Both the position numbers and the translations under genes were made by a program. The notes beneath the pieces are model-generated. The model searched no databases. It saw only the letters and a program-made list of their open reading frames with translations, and had not been told where the DNA came from. Positions 50,230 to 57,860 of a stretch of DNA of 64,000 bases are shown here, in pieces. Position 1 is the first letter of the stretch. The number at the start of each line of letters is the position of its first letter. Origin of the DNA: JAJDUF01 sp965214295 (lineage in GTDB: Bacteria; Chloroflexota; UBA11872; UBA12225; JAJDUF01); assembly GCA_965214295.1 (NCBI GenBank), contig OZ243944.1, forward strand, positions 3,286,001 through 3,350,000, read 5' to 3'.

Positions 50230-50622
50230 ATGGAGTTCGAGCGGACGTATTCTCACGCGCCGTGGGAGAATAAGGTGGGTTATTGTCGGGCACTACGCGC
50301 GGGCGACCTCACCTTTGTGACCGGCACGGCGCCGGTTGCCGAGGATGGCGGCGTTTTCGCGCCGGGTGCTCCCTACGCGCAGGCGCGTCACTGCTTGGAG
50401 CTGATCGAGCGGGCGCTGCGGAACCTGGGCAGCGACCGGACGGCGATAGTGCGGACGCGCATGTTTGTGACCGACATCGAGCGGTGGGCGGAGTTCGGTC
50501 GCGCGCATCGAGAGTTCTTCGGTGAGGCGCACCCGGCGACAACGATGGTCGAGGTCTCGCGCCTGATGGCGCCGGGGATGCTGATCGAGATCGAGGCGGA
50601 TGCCGTTGCGCCTCCGGCGTAG
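50230..50622 (+). CDS. RidA (YjgF/UK114)-family protein
   Basis: A 130-residue protein; ATG 50230 follows GGCGAGGG. Family features: KVGYCRALRAGDLTFVTGTAPV, AQARHCLELIERALRNLGSDRTAIVRTRMFVTDIERW and AHREFFGEAHPATTMVEVSRLMAPGMLIEIEADAV, all shown in part; the arginine in RTRMFVTD corresponds to the residue that binds the carboxylate of enamine/imine intermediates. RidA members speed the hydrolysis of reactive enamines from PLP enzymes. It is related to the RidA subgroup lacking the archetypal function; exact role unknown. Single gene. Confidence 0.88.
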   Translation: MEFERTYSHAPWENKVGYCRALRAGDLTFVTGTAPVAEDGGVFAPGAPYAQARHCLELIERALRNLGSDRTAIVRTRMFVTDIERWAEFGRAHREFFGEAHPATTMVEVSRLMAPGMLIEIEADAVAPPA

Positions 50623-50933
50623 GCGGGTCCGGAGCGTCTCAGCCCTCCTAGTTATGTAGAGCAAATTCAGCCGCCCAGGGGCGGCAGTCCGAGGTGTTGA
50701 CGCGCTCGTTCCGTACCGCGCCGCACGTTGTATGGAGTGGTAGGCGGCAGTGATTCGTCTCCCGCCAACCAGGGCGGCCCGGTTTTTGGGGTTCCTGCTT
50801 GGGCAGGAATAACGGCTCTTGCAAGGTCTCGTAAGGCTATGCGGAACGAGCGGTCGGTGGCTGATGCTATAGTGAATGGGCAGCCGCGATGCCCGGTTTC
50901 CGAGCACCATCCGGAGAGAGTGAATAGCTTGTG
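50623..50933. other. 311-bp gap with hairpin, repeat and extended -10 promoter
   Basis: GCCGCCC-agg-GGGCGGC-like hairpin near 50671-50685, a GGTTCCTGCTTGGGCAGGAATAACGG repeat unit near 50788-50814, and TGCTATAGT at 50865-50873, an extended -10 element for the following gene. Confidence 0.45.
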
Positions 50934-52481
50934 ATGAAGGTCAGGGCCGAGTCCCCGGTAGCCGTGCCGGATGGCCCGGCGCAGCGTTGGGCGGAGGACG
51001 ATGCAGCGGCAGTCAGTCGGCAGCTCGACGACTTGCTCCCGGACCCGGCCCTGTTTCGGGTCGAGGGACCGGGGCGGCTGCCGGGTCAGCGGGCACCGTG
51101 GCGGCTCTCGCCAGAGCCATTCTGGCTTTGGCCGGAGCTGGTGGAGACGCTGACGCGGCTCGGCGCGGACCTGTTGGCCTTTTACCAAGCGTGCAATCGT
51201 CTCTACCAGGCCAGCGTGCGCGGTCGTGTGCCGGCCTGGGTGGCTGGATATCTGGACGCTGGCCGCCCGGATGAGGTGGTGCGGCACGGTCGGATGAATC
51301 GCTTTCGCCGGCATACCCCGCTGGTCATCCGCCCGGACCTGTTCCTGACCGACGAGGGCTTGAAGGCGACGGAGCTGGACTCCGTGCCCGGTGGGATAGG
51401 CTTCACGGCCAGCCTGGCGCAAGCCTATGCTGCCTTGGGATATGAGCCGGTTGGTGGTGCTCACGGGATGGTCGAGCGGTTCGCCGCCATGGCGCAGTAC
51501 GCGGCGACGCTGGCCCGCGACGCGCCAGCGATGCCTGGCCAAACCCGCCCCACACCTGGCCCTATCCGGGCGGGTTTGGCCAGGCAGGACGGCATACTGG
51601 CTATCGTCGTCTCCGAGGAGTCCGGGGACTATTGGCCGGAGATGCAGTGGCTGGCCGCGGCGGTGGATGATCTGGGTGTGCCGGCCGTGGCCGTGCGCCC
51701 GGAGGAGGTGGTATTCACCGAGGAGCACTTGCAGGTGCCGTATGCGGGCGGGCGGCGGCCCGTCTCGGTCGTGTATCGGTTCTTCGAGCTGTTCGATCTA
51801 CCGAATATCCCCAAATACGAGCTGATTCTCTACGCCGCGAAGAAGGGGCGCGTCGCGATCACGCCGCCGTTGAAGTCGTATCTCGAAGAGAAACTGTTGT
51901 TTGCGCTGTTCCATCACCCGATCCTCGCACACTTCTGGCGCGAGCAGTTGGGCGCCGAGGTGCAGGAACGTTTGCAGCAGGTCATTCCGGAGACGTGGGT
52001 GCTGGATCCCGCGCCGTTGCCGCCGGCGGCCACGATCCCCGGCCTGCGGATTGCGGATCGGCCAGTGCAGTCCTGGGACCAACTGCGTGGTCTCACGCAG
52101 AAGTGGCGGCAGCTGGTGCTCAAGCCCTCGGGCTTTGATCCGCTCGCCTGGGGCAGCCGCGGCGTGTCCGTCGGTCACGATATGGCGGCGGAGGACTGGG
52201 AAGCGGCCGTGGATGCGGCGCTGGCGCGTTTTCCGCGCACGCGCTACGTCTTGCAGCACTTCTATCGGATGGAGCGCTCGCCCGTACCCTACTTCGACTT
52301 CACCCGCAATCAACTGCGGCTGCTGCGTGGCCGCGCGCGCCTCAACCCCTACTACCTGATCGTCGAGGATCGCGCGCATCTCGCCGGGGTGCTGGTGACG
52401 ATCTGTCCGCCGGACAAGAAGGTTATTCATGGCATGGTGGATGCCGTGATGGCCCCTGGTGCGTTGGGGAGTAGCCCATAG
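50934..52481 (+). CDS. ATP-grasp-like protein of unknown function
   Basis: A 515-residue protein. HGRMNRFRRHTPLVIRPDLF and the neighbouring acidic ELDSVPGGIGFT resemble the nucleotide-binding part of circularly permuted ATP-grasp and glutathionylspermidine-synthase-like proteins; near the C terminus WRQLVLKPSGFDPLAWGSRGVSVG could be the phosphate-binding lysine loop. I cannot assign a substrate. At residues about 200-218 an 18-bp perfect inverted repeat is inserted in frame (MPGQTRPTPGPIRAGLARQ). The ATG at 50934 is preferred to the GTG just before it. lysine 2,3-aminomutase follows 158 bases later. Confidence 0.7.
   Translation: MKVRAESPVAVPDGPAQRWAEDDAAAVSRQLDDLLPDPALFRVEGPGRLPGQRAPWRLSPEPFWLWPELVETLTRLGADLLAFYQACNRLYQASVRGRVPAWVAGYLDAGRPDEVVRHGRMNRFRRHTPLVIRPDLFLTDEGLKATELDSVPGGIGFTASLAQAYAALGYEPVGGAHGMVERFAAMAQYAATLARDAPAMPGQTRPTPGPIRAGLARQDGILAIVVSEESGDYWPEMQWLAAAVDDLGVPAVAVRPEEVVFTEEHLQVPYAGGRRPVSVVYRFFELFDLPNIPKYELILYAAKKGRVAITPPLKSYLEEKLLFALFHHPILAHFWREQLGAEVQERLQQVIPETWVLDPAPLPPAATIPGLRIADRPVQSWDQLRGLTQKWRQLVLKPSGFDPLAWGSRGVSVGHDMAAEDWEAAVDAALARFPRTRYVLQHFYRMERSPVPYFDFTRNQLRLLRGRARLNPYYLIVEDRAHLAGVLVTICPPDKKVIHGMVDAVMAPGALGSSP
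51532..51586. repeat. 18-bp perfect inverted repeat inside a CDS
   Basis: TGCCTGGCCAAACCCGCC at 51532-51549 pairs exactly with GGCGGGTTTGGCCAGGCA at 51569-51586 across a 19-base loop. It lies in the ATP-grasp-like gene and preserves its frame. Confidence 0.9.
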
Positions 52482-52511
52482 GGGGGCGGTGATATTGCAC
52501 CTAACCCCCGG

Positions 52512-52533
52512 CCCCTTCCCTCAAGGGAAGGGG
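52512..52533. repeat. CCCCTTCCCTC/AAGGGAAGGGG hairpin repeat
   Basis: A palindrome directly after the ATP-grasp-like gene, preceded by CCTAACCCCCGG; a variant of the CTCACCCCCCGGCCCC family, and a possible transcript end. Confidence 0.65.
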
Positions 52534-52574
52534 CGTCATGGCTGCGCCTGGTGCTTTGCCGATCTGTCGTCGCG

Positions 52575-52603
52575 TCGGCAGTGGCAGAAGCAACGTCTAT
52601 AAT
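52575..52603 (+). promoter_or_regulatory. Candidate sigma-70 promoter for the aminomutase gene
   Basis: TCGGCA at 52575-52580 (four of six -35 bases), 17-base spacer, perfect TATAAT at 52598-52603, 36 bases before the ATG. A second -10-like TATACT follows at 52608-52613 within a CGTCTATA direct repeat. Confidence 0.5.
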
Positions 52604-52639
52604 CGTCTATACTAAGGGTATTGGAGGCGACCGTAGGTA

Positions 52640-53749
52640 ATGGAAGAGTGGAAACAGCTGCTCCGGGACGGAGTCAATAACTCGCAGCAGCTCTTCGAGC
52701 GCTTCGGTATTGACAAGGACCTTGGCGATAGGATTGCCGAGGATTTCGAGATCAGGGTCAATGCGTACTACCTGAGCCTCATCGAGGAGCCGGGCGATCC
52801 GATCTGGAAACAGGTCATACCCGACGAGCGCGAGCTGCTCGACGACCTGTCCAGTCCGGAGGACCCGCTGAACGAGGAAGGCGATAGCCCGGTACCGAAC
52901 ATTACCCATCGCTATCCCGATCGGGTTCTGTTCCTGGTCAATCACCAATGCCCGATCTACTGCCGTTTTTGCACGCGCAAGCGGAAGGTGAGCCACCCTG
53001 GCTGGTGGAGCAAGGAAACGCTCCAACTGGGCATAGACTACATTCGCCGGACCCCGCGAATCCGGGACATCATCGTGTCGGGCGGCGATCCGATGATGCT
53101 GCCCGATCACATGATTGACTGGATTCTCAAGGAGCTACGCGGGATTCCGCACGTTGAGGTCATTCGCATTGGCAGTCGCGTGCCGTGTGCGTTGCCGCAG
53201 CGCGTGACGCCGGCGATGTGCGAGATTATCCGGCAGTACCATCCCGTTTATGTCAACACGCACTTCAATCATCCGCGCGAGGTCACGCCGGAGGCAGCGT
53301 TGGCTTGCGCCCGCCTGGCCGATGCGGGGGTGCCGATTGGTTGTCAGACCGTGCTCATGGACGGTGTGAACGACGATCCGGTGGTGATGAAAGAGCTGGT
53401 GCAGAAGCTGCTGCGGATTCGGGTGCGGCCGTACTACATCTACCAGGCCGATCTCACGCGGGGCACCAACTACTTCCGGACGCGCGTGGAAAAGGGGCTG
53501 GAGATCATCAAGGCGCTGCGCGGCTGGACATCGGGACTTGCGGTGCCGCATTTCGTGATTGATGCGCCCGGCGGCGGCGGGAAAATCCCGCTTCTGCCCG
53601 AGTACGTCGTGGAGCTGAATGACGACGAGGTGGTGCTGCGTAACTACCAGGGCAAGATTTTCCGCTATCCGCAGATTCCGCCGGAGCGGCCGGTCGGCGA
53701 GGAGTCCGGTAACGGGCTGGCCGCCTCGGTGGCTGCACTGCTACCATAG
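52640..53749 (+). CDS. kamA: Lysine 2,3-aminomutase family radical SAM/PLP enzyme
   Basis: A 369-residue enzyme that moves the alpha-amino group of lysine to the beta carbon using S-adenosylmethionine, a 4Fe-4S cluster and PLP. The cluster motif is CPIYCRFCTRKRK (about 105-112), the radical-SAM GGD is IIVSGGDPMMLP, and the PLP lysine is in IDAPGGGGKIPLLPEYV (about 314). Aspartates in YQADLTRGTNYFRT and FVIDAPGG are the pair reported to bind the lysine side chain, arguing against glutamate 2,3-aminomutase. The beta-lysine acetyltransferase (ablB) is not nearby, so its use (osmolyte, catabolism) is open. Confidence 0.9.
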   Translation: MEEWKQLLRDGVNNSQQLFERFGIDKDLGDRIAEDFEIRVNAYYLSLIEEPGDPIWKQVIPDERELLDDLSSPEDPLNEEGDSPVPNITHRYPDRVLFLVNHQCPIYCRFCTRKRKVSHPGWWSKETLQLGIDYIRRTPRIRDIIVSGGDPMMLPDHMIDWILKELRGIPHVEVIRIGSRVPCALPQRVTPAMCEIIRQYHPVYVNTHFNHPREVTPEAALACARLADAGVPIGCQTVLMDGVNDDPVVMKELVQKLLRIRVRPYYIYQADLTRGTNYFRTRVEKGLEIIKALRGWTSGLAVPHFVIDAPGGGGKIPLLPEYVVELNDDEVVLRNYQGKIFRYPQIPPERPVGEESGNGLAASVAALLP

Positions 53750-54333
53750 CGGTCCTTCATTCAGCAATTCGTGGATGAGAGCGGCCGCTCCCAGCAATCA
53801 TCTCCTCGAACATCCCTCCACCGCGAGCGGCGGCTGGCTTGTAGACCGAGGTGCGGGTGCCGGTGGTATCCCCTTGTGTCTCGCCACTCGCTCGGCAACT
53901 CCATAGTAGCTCTTTGCCGGCCGATTGTCGTATGGCCGGGCATGGCGAGGGCCTTTCCAAAGTCGTCGCCAAAGCGGTCATTCCGAGCGGAGCGCAGAAT
54001 CTCGGCCACGGGAGAGCGACCCTGCGCTCCGCTCAGAGCCGGCACTGAGCCTGTCGAAGTGGTGACAATGGGAAGTCCCTGGGGTGTGGCTGCGATGTAT
54101 TGCGGCCGCGGAACGGGTCACCTTGGCGATCAGCGGCAGCGGGAGTGCTGTCGCCCAGTGGCAACGCGGCGAGACGCCGCTGGCGTGGCCGGCATCGTCG
54201 TAGAGCACCGTAAACCGTCGCGGGGGAGATAGGGACAGTGAGTAATTCCGTGCGTTCGACGCCGTTGACAGTCGCTCCGGGCAACTCGCGCGCGTCTGCC
54301 CCGTTGAAACCGGTGGGAAGGGAGGAATCCGGC
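53750..54333. other. 584-bp gap holding a dispersed repeat
   Basis: Repeat copy C fills about 53945-54070. Elsewhere I see no gene; the sigma-factor open frame extends back to a GTG at 54238 but the stronger start is at 54334. Confidence 0.45.
53945..54070. repeat. Dispersed ~160-bp repeat (CTGAGCGGAGCG family), copy C
   Basis: Contains GGCCTTTCCAAAGTCGTCGC, TCATTCCGAGCGGAGCGCAG, GCGCTCCGCTCAGAGCCGGC and CACTGAGCCTGTCGAAGTGG. The left part is inverted compared with copies A and B. Confidence 0.75.
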
Positions 54334-54912
54334 ATGGCAGTGGTAGTGGCGAACGCTGCATTGATTGCGCGTGCTCAGGCTGGTGACGAGGCCGCCTTCG
54401 AGGTCATCTTCAACCAGTATCACGCGGCGATCTACAACTATGTCTTTCGGATGATGGGCAACCCGGAGGATGCCTCCGACCTGACCCAGGACACCTTCCT
54501 GAAGGCGTGGCGGGCGCTGTCGCGGACTTCCGATGACCTGCGCGTTGGGGCCTGGCTTTATCGGATTGCGACGAATGTCTGCTTGGACGAGCTGCGGCAT
54601 CGCAAGCTGATCAAGTGGCAATCGTGGGACAATTTCGTGTCCGTCTTTCATCCGGTAGCCAAGGAGAGTCCTGAGCGCGACGTAGTAAATCGTGAGAACA
54701 GGGAGGAGGTCCAGTACATTCTGGGCCGCCTGAACCCCAAGTACCGGCTGTGTATTCTCTTACGTGAGTATCAGGGCTTGTCCTACGATGAGATCGCCGA
54801 TGTACTCGGCACGACACGCGCCGCCGTCAAGTCGCTGTTGTTCCGCGCCCGTGAAGAGTTCCGGCAAGTCTTCAAGACGGTCGAACGGCAGCCTGGGCAG
54901 GTGAAGGAGTGA
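54334..54912 (+). CDS. ECF-type RNA polymerase sigma factor
   Basis: A 192-residue sigma-70 family factor. ATG 54334 has GGGAGGA seven bases upstream; a GTG at 54238 is an alternative. Sigma region 2: LIARAQAGDEAAFEVIFNQYHAAIYNYVFRMMGNPEDASDLTQDTFLKAWRAL (landmark pieces), region 4: YRLCILLREYQGLSYDEIADVLGTTRAAVKSLLFRAREEF, with a linker rich in charged residues. It should direct RNA polymerase to a small regulon. The next gene encodes a membrane-anchored anti-sigma-type protein, so activity is probably controlled by an envelope signal. Confidence 0.92.
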   Translation: MAVVVANAALIARAQAGDEAAFEVIFNQYHAAIYNYVFRMMGNPEDASDLTQDTFLKAWRALSRTSDDLRVGAWLYRIATNVCLDELRHRKLIKWQSWDNFVSVFHPVAKESPERDVVNRENREEVQYILGRLNPKYRLCILLREYQGLSYDEIADVLGTTRAAVKSLLFRAREEFRQVFKTVERQPGQVKE

Positions 54913-55083
54913 TGACTCGCCAGGATTGCACCACTATCGTCCGAGCGGATAGTGCAGCACCGGCGCGTCACTTGGCGGTCAGAGTTCGAGGGAGAACGAC
55001 CGCAAACAGGCGCAGGTGACCGAGGGCGCTGCACAACCGAAGCTCCGGCGCGGTGTGCAGAGCTTGGTGGTCGGGAGCGCAAC

Positions 55084-56541
55084 GTGAGCCGCCACGACGC
55101 GCGAGGGCGTGATTCCTGGCGCCGGCAGATTTCGGCCTACATAGCCAACGAACTGGAGCCGGCGCTGCGCCCAGCGATCGAGCGTGAGCTACGCTCCTGC
55201 CGGGAGTGTCGGAGTTACTACGAGCAGGAAAAGGCGCTCCACGATCAGCGCCGCAGTTTGGGATCAGTGCCACCACCGCGGGCGCTGCGCCGCGATATCT
55301 TCGCGAAGATCGAGCACGAAAAGCGCACCTGGCTGCCGGCCAGTTTGCAACTGCCCAATCTCGGTGCGGTCGTCACGATAGTCACCCTCATTGCCCTGGC
55401 CTTCCTGGTGCCGCAGATCTTCCAACTGGTGCGGTCGGAACCGTCCGAGCAACCGGCCTTACCGGCGCGGCTGTCGGTGCAAAGGGGCGTTTCCCCGTTG
55501 CCAACAGTGGCCGTGCAGCCGGCGCCGCCGGACACTCGTTCCGCAACGGCCGAGGCGCCGCCGCCGCCGCTCCCGACGGCGCAAGTGCGGACGCTGGCGG
55601 TCGGAGGGCCGGGGGCCGATGCGGCGGCCGCTGCGCCGCCGGCCGTGCTGGAGATGCAGGTGAGCGGCCGGGTGACGGAAGTCCGGCGAGCGCAGCGGCT
55701 GGCGACGGTCCGCGAAGGTCCGATCACCATGGTCGTCGCCTTCTCCGCGGACACCGTCATCAACTCCGATCCCGATGGCCAAGCCTTGACCTATGAGCAG
55801 ATCGGGATTGCCGACCGCGTGCGGGTGACCGGTGTGCGGGGTAACGCCCCGGATACGGTGACGGCGCTGCGCGTAAGCGTGCTCAATCCACTGTTCCAGG
55901 CCCAGGCGACGCCCGTGCAGGCGTCGGTCGCGCATCCCCGCGGCCGCGCGGCCAAGGTGCTCTATCTGCAGGACGGCATTGATGGTGCCCCGGCCAGTGG
56001 TGATGAGCAGGTGGGCACGCGCCAATGGCTCGACCGGCTCAGGGCAGAGGGGTTCAACGTTGTGCCGATTAACCCGGCCCGGGTGACGGCGCTGGCGCTG
56101 GGCGACGTGGGCTTGGTGGTGATCGGCTTCCCGGCAACGCTCAGGGGGGAGACGCTGGGGAGTATCCAAAACAGCGCCGTGCCCGTCCTCAACGCCAATC
56201 CGCTCTATGCTCCCGCGCTCGGGTTGGGGGAGCATCCCGATCCGGCCAACCCCGGTCACAGCGTCCCCGGTGTTGTGGTGCAGGTGGTGCCCGGGGTGGC
56301 GCTGGTGCAGGATTTGGCCGGGGTACAGGCAGTGGCAGTGACGCCCTTGGAGCGGGTACCGATTGTCGCTTGGGGAACGGTGCTTGCGGCGCTGGAGGAG
56401 GGCGGGCACGAGCGCGCCGTCTGGACCAGCAACGGCAGTCGCATGTACTTCGGAATTTGGCCCGCCTCGGCCGGCGGTGCCCCGACTGCCCTCTACTGGA
56501 CCTTTCTGAACCGCGCCGTCACGCAGCTTCTCGGCGCGTAG
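55084..56541 (+). CDS. Membrane-anchored anti-sigma factor with large outer domain
   Basis: A 485-residue protein starting at GTG behind GGGAGCG. The N-terminal ~50 residues form a zinc-finger anti-sigma-like segment (ISAYIANELEPALRPAIERELRSCRECRSYYEQE in pieces) where the usual histidine before C-x-x-C is glutamate. One helix follows (AVVTIVTLIALAFLVPQIFQL, about 95-115), then a proline/alanine linker, a small beta domain (about 195-275, VSGRVTEVRRAQRLATV) and a Rossmann-like domain (about 290-480, AKVLYLQDG ... LVVIGFPATL). The final domain is of the same general type as the protein at 63354. It should sense an outer signal and release the sigma factor. Confidence 0.8.
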   Translation: MSRHDARGRDSWRRQISAYIANELEPALRPAIERELRSCRECRSYYEQEKALHDQRRSLGSVPPPRALRRDIFAKIEHEKRTWLPASLQLPNLGAVVTIVTLIALAFLVPQIFQLVRSEPSEQPALPARLSVQRGVSPLPTVAVQPAPPDTRSATAEAPPPPLPTAQVRTLAVGGPGADAAAAAPPAVLEMQVSGRVTEVRRAQRLATVREGPITMVVAFSADTVINSDPDGQALTYEQIGIADRVRVTGVRGNAPDTVTALRVSVLNPLFQAQATPVQASVAHPRGRAAKVLYLQDGIDGAPASGDEQVGTRQWLDRLRAEGFNVVPINPARVTALALGDVGLVVIGFPATLRGETLGSIQNSAVPVLNANPLYAPALGLGEHPDPANPGHSVPGVVVQVVPGVALVQDLAGVQAVAVTPLERVPIVAWGTVLAALEEGGHERAVWTSNGSRMYFGIWPASAGGAPTALYWTFLNRAVTQLLGA

Positions 56542-56562
56542 CAGCGGCACTGGCCCCCCACG

Positions 56563-56949
56563 ATGGCCGAGTCTGAGCGTTGGCGCTGGACGGAGACCGA
56601 TCCATTCGGCCGACCGGTCCACTGCGGGGAGGCAGAGTGGCAGCATGTCCTGACCCGACACCGAGAGCTGGCTTCGTATGAAGCCATGGTACGTGCTGCC
56701 ATCCGCAACCCCCAGGCGATTTACGATGACCTGGACGGAACGGCGCGGCTTGCCAATCCTGCTGGCATGGTCGTGGACTACATGGTGCCGGCCCCGGCAG
56801 AGGACCGCTTTATCGGCCATTGGCTAAAGGTCTCCGTCAAGTGGCTGCCGGATGGTCCTGGAGGCAACACGGTCGGCTACGTGCAGACGGCCTATTTTCT
56901 ACCCGGCCCCAAATACCGGGTACACTTGCGATGGAGGCGGAGCGTATGA
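56563..56949 (+). CDS. Possible PBECR-type nuclease toxin
   Basis: A 128-residue protein: EAEWQHVLTRHRELASYEAMVRAAIRNPQAIYDDL ... YMVPAPAEDRFIGHWLKVSVKWLP ... TVGYVQTAYFLPGPKYR (in pieces). The pattern W-x-H-I/V-L-x-R-H, then I/V-x-x-P-x-x-I, and a late LKV-V and V-x-TA-Y/F resembles BECR-fold (barnase/EndoU/colicin/RelE-like) phage-type nucleases. Its stop overlaps the start of the next small gene (ATGA), a layout common for toxin-antitoxin pairs. A truncated copy of this gene follows the pair. Family assignment is by pattern only. Confidence 0.6.
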   Translation: MAESERWRWTETDPFGRPVHCGEAEWQHVLTRHRELASYEAMVRAAIRNPQAIYDDLDGTARLANPAGMVVDYMVPAPAEDRFIGHWLKVSVKWLPDGPGGNTVGYVQTAYFLPGPKYRVHLRWRRSV

Positions 56950-57302
56950 GTGCCGAGACCGCTATTGCCAGCCTTGCCGAGCAGATCATTGCCCAGTTGC
57001 CCCAGGCGACGTGGGATTACAACGCCGATATCGGCGAGATGAACGTGGTGCTGCCAGGTGGCGCCGGCCGCGAGGCGCAGTTGCCTTGGTTGGAGCTGGA
57101 CCGTTATTGGGATATCTATCTGCGCCTGGATGCCGAGACGGGCAGGCCGCTTAGTGTCGTCATCGCTCCCTTTGACGTTTGGTTAGCAAAGCAGGAAAGC
57201 CTGCCCTACCTGCCACCGGGCGTCCCGCTTGATCTTGCGGCCGCACGCAAGCACCTCCAAGGCCTACTGCGGGCCAGCCCTGAGCTGATCGCTGGCGCGT
57301 AG
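56946..57302 (+). CDS. Small acidic protein, possible antitoxin
   Basis: A 118-residue protein whose ATG at 56946 overlaps the preceding stop (ATGA) and has GGAGG eight bases before it. It includes WDYNADIGEMNVVLPG, LELDRYWDIYLRLDAETG and RPLSVVIAPFDVWLAK, loosely like DUF2283-type antitoxins (Y-D-x-x-A-D ... D-x-x-G-x-x-x-x-I). Net acidic and without membrane segment. Working role: neutraliser of the neighbouring nuclease-like protein; not proven. Confidence 0.6.
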   Translation: MSAETAIASLAEQIIAQLPQATWDYNADIGEMNVVLPGGAGREAQLPWLELDRYWDIYLRLDAETGRPLSVVIAPFDVWLAKQESLPYLPPGVPLDLAAARKHLQGLLRASPELIAGA

Positions 57303-57324
57303 CAGCGGCACTGGCACCCCCACG

Positions 57325-57562
57325 ATGGCCGAGCCTGGGCGCTGGGGAGGCAGAGTGACAGCATGTGTTGGACCGCCACCGCATGGTAGGATACGAGATG
57401 GTGGTAAAGGCCACAATCCATCAGCCCGATGCCATCTATTTTGATCCCAGAGCTACCCGCTTCACCTGTAATTCCGATGCCTGGGTCGTTGTCCATGTCG
57501 CGGCAGACCCGACCGGCGGAGCGTATGGGGGCAACCTCATCAACGTTGGGAGCCAGACGTGG
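57325..57562 (+). pseudogene. Decayed second copy of the nuclease-like gene, cut by a MITE
   Basis: The start context ACGATGGCCGAG and the preceding GCGTAGCAGCGGCACTGG are duplicated from 56537. The copy has an early deletion and frameshift, then reads HVLDRHRMVGYEMVVKATIHQPDAIYFD in line with the intact gene, and ends abruptly in the MITE at 57563. Probably dead. Confidence 0.7.
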
Positions 57563-57767
57563 CTAGGGCGTGTTCACACTAAGCTGCCCGCTGCTCCTGT
57601 CAGCCGGTCATTGCGGGCGCAGCGCGGAATCTCAAGCGCCCGCTGACCCAAACCGGTGCTCACGACAAGGAGTTGAGCCCCTGCACTGCGTTCAGGGTGA
57701 CATTATGGCGATATGGGAGCGGTTGTGTGAACACGGACATTATGGCGGTTGTGTGAACACGCCCTAG
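57563..57767. mobile_element. MITE, 205 bp, 17-bp perfect terminal inverted repeats
   Basis: CTAGGGCGTGTTCACAC at 57563-57579 and GTGTGAACACGCCCTAG at 57751-57767. The first twelve bases (CTAGGGCGTGTT) equal those of the MITE at 21218. An internal copy of TTGTGTGAACACG lies at 57723-57735 with CATTATGGCG repeated beside it, so the right end has been tandemly duplicated. No transposase. Confidence 0.8.
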
Positions 57768-57860
57768 TTCGCTCATAGGTTACGTCAGCACTGCTCATCC
57801 CTCCCGGCGGGTGTCCGGTCGCGGGAGCGAGTCCCGGCAGCCGCGTCGCCGAAACGAAGG

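Noticed and set aside
54912..55020. 35-codon frame overlapping the sigma-factor stop (ATGACTCGCC...)
   Set aside because: It is coupled in position but has no recognisable sequence; the anti-sigma is better read from GTG 55084, in another frame.
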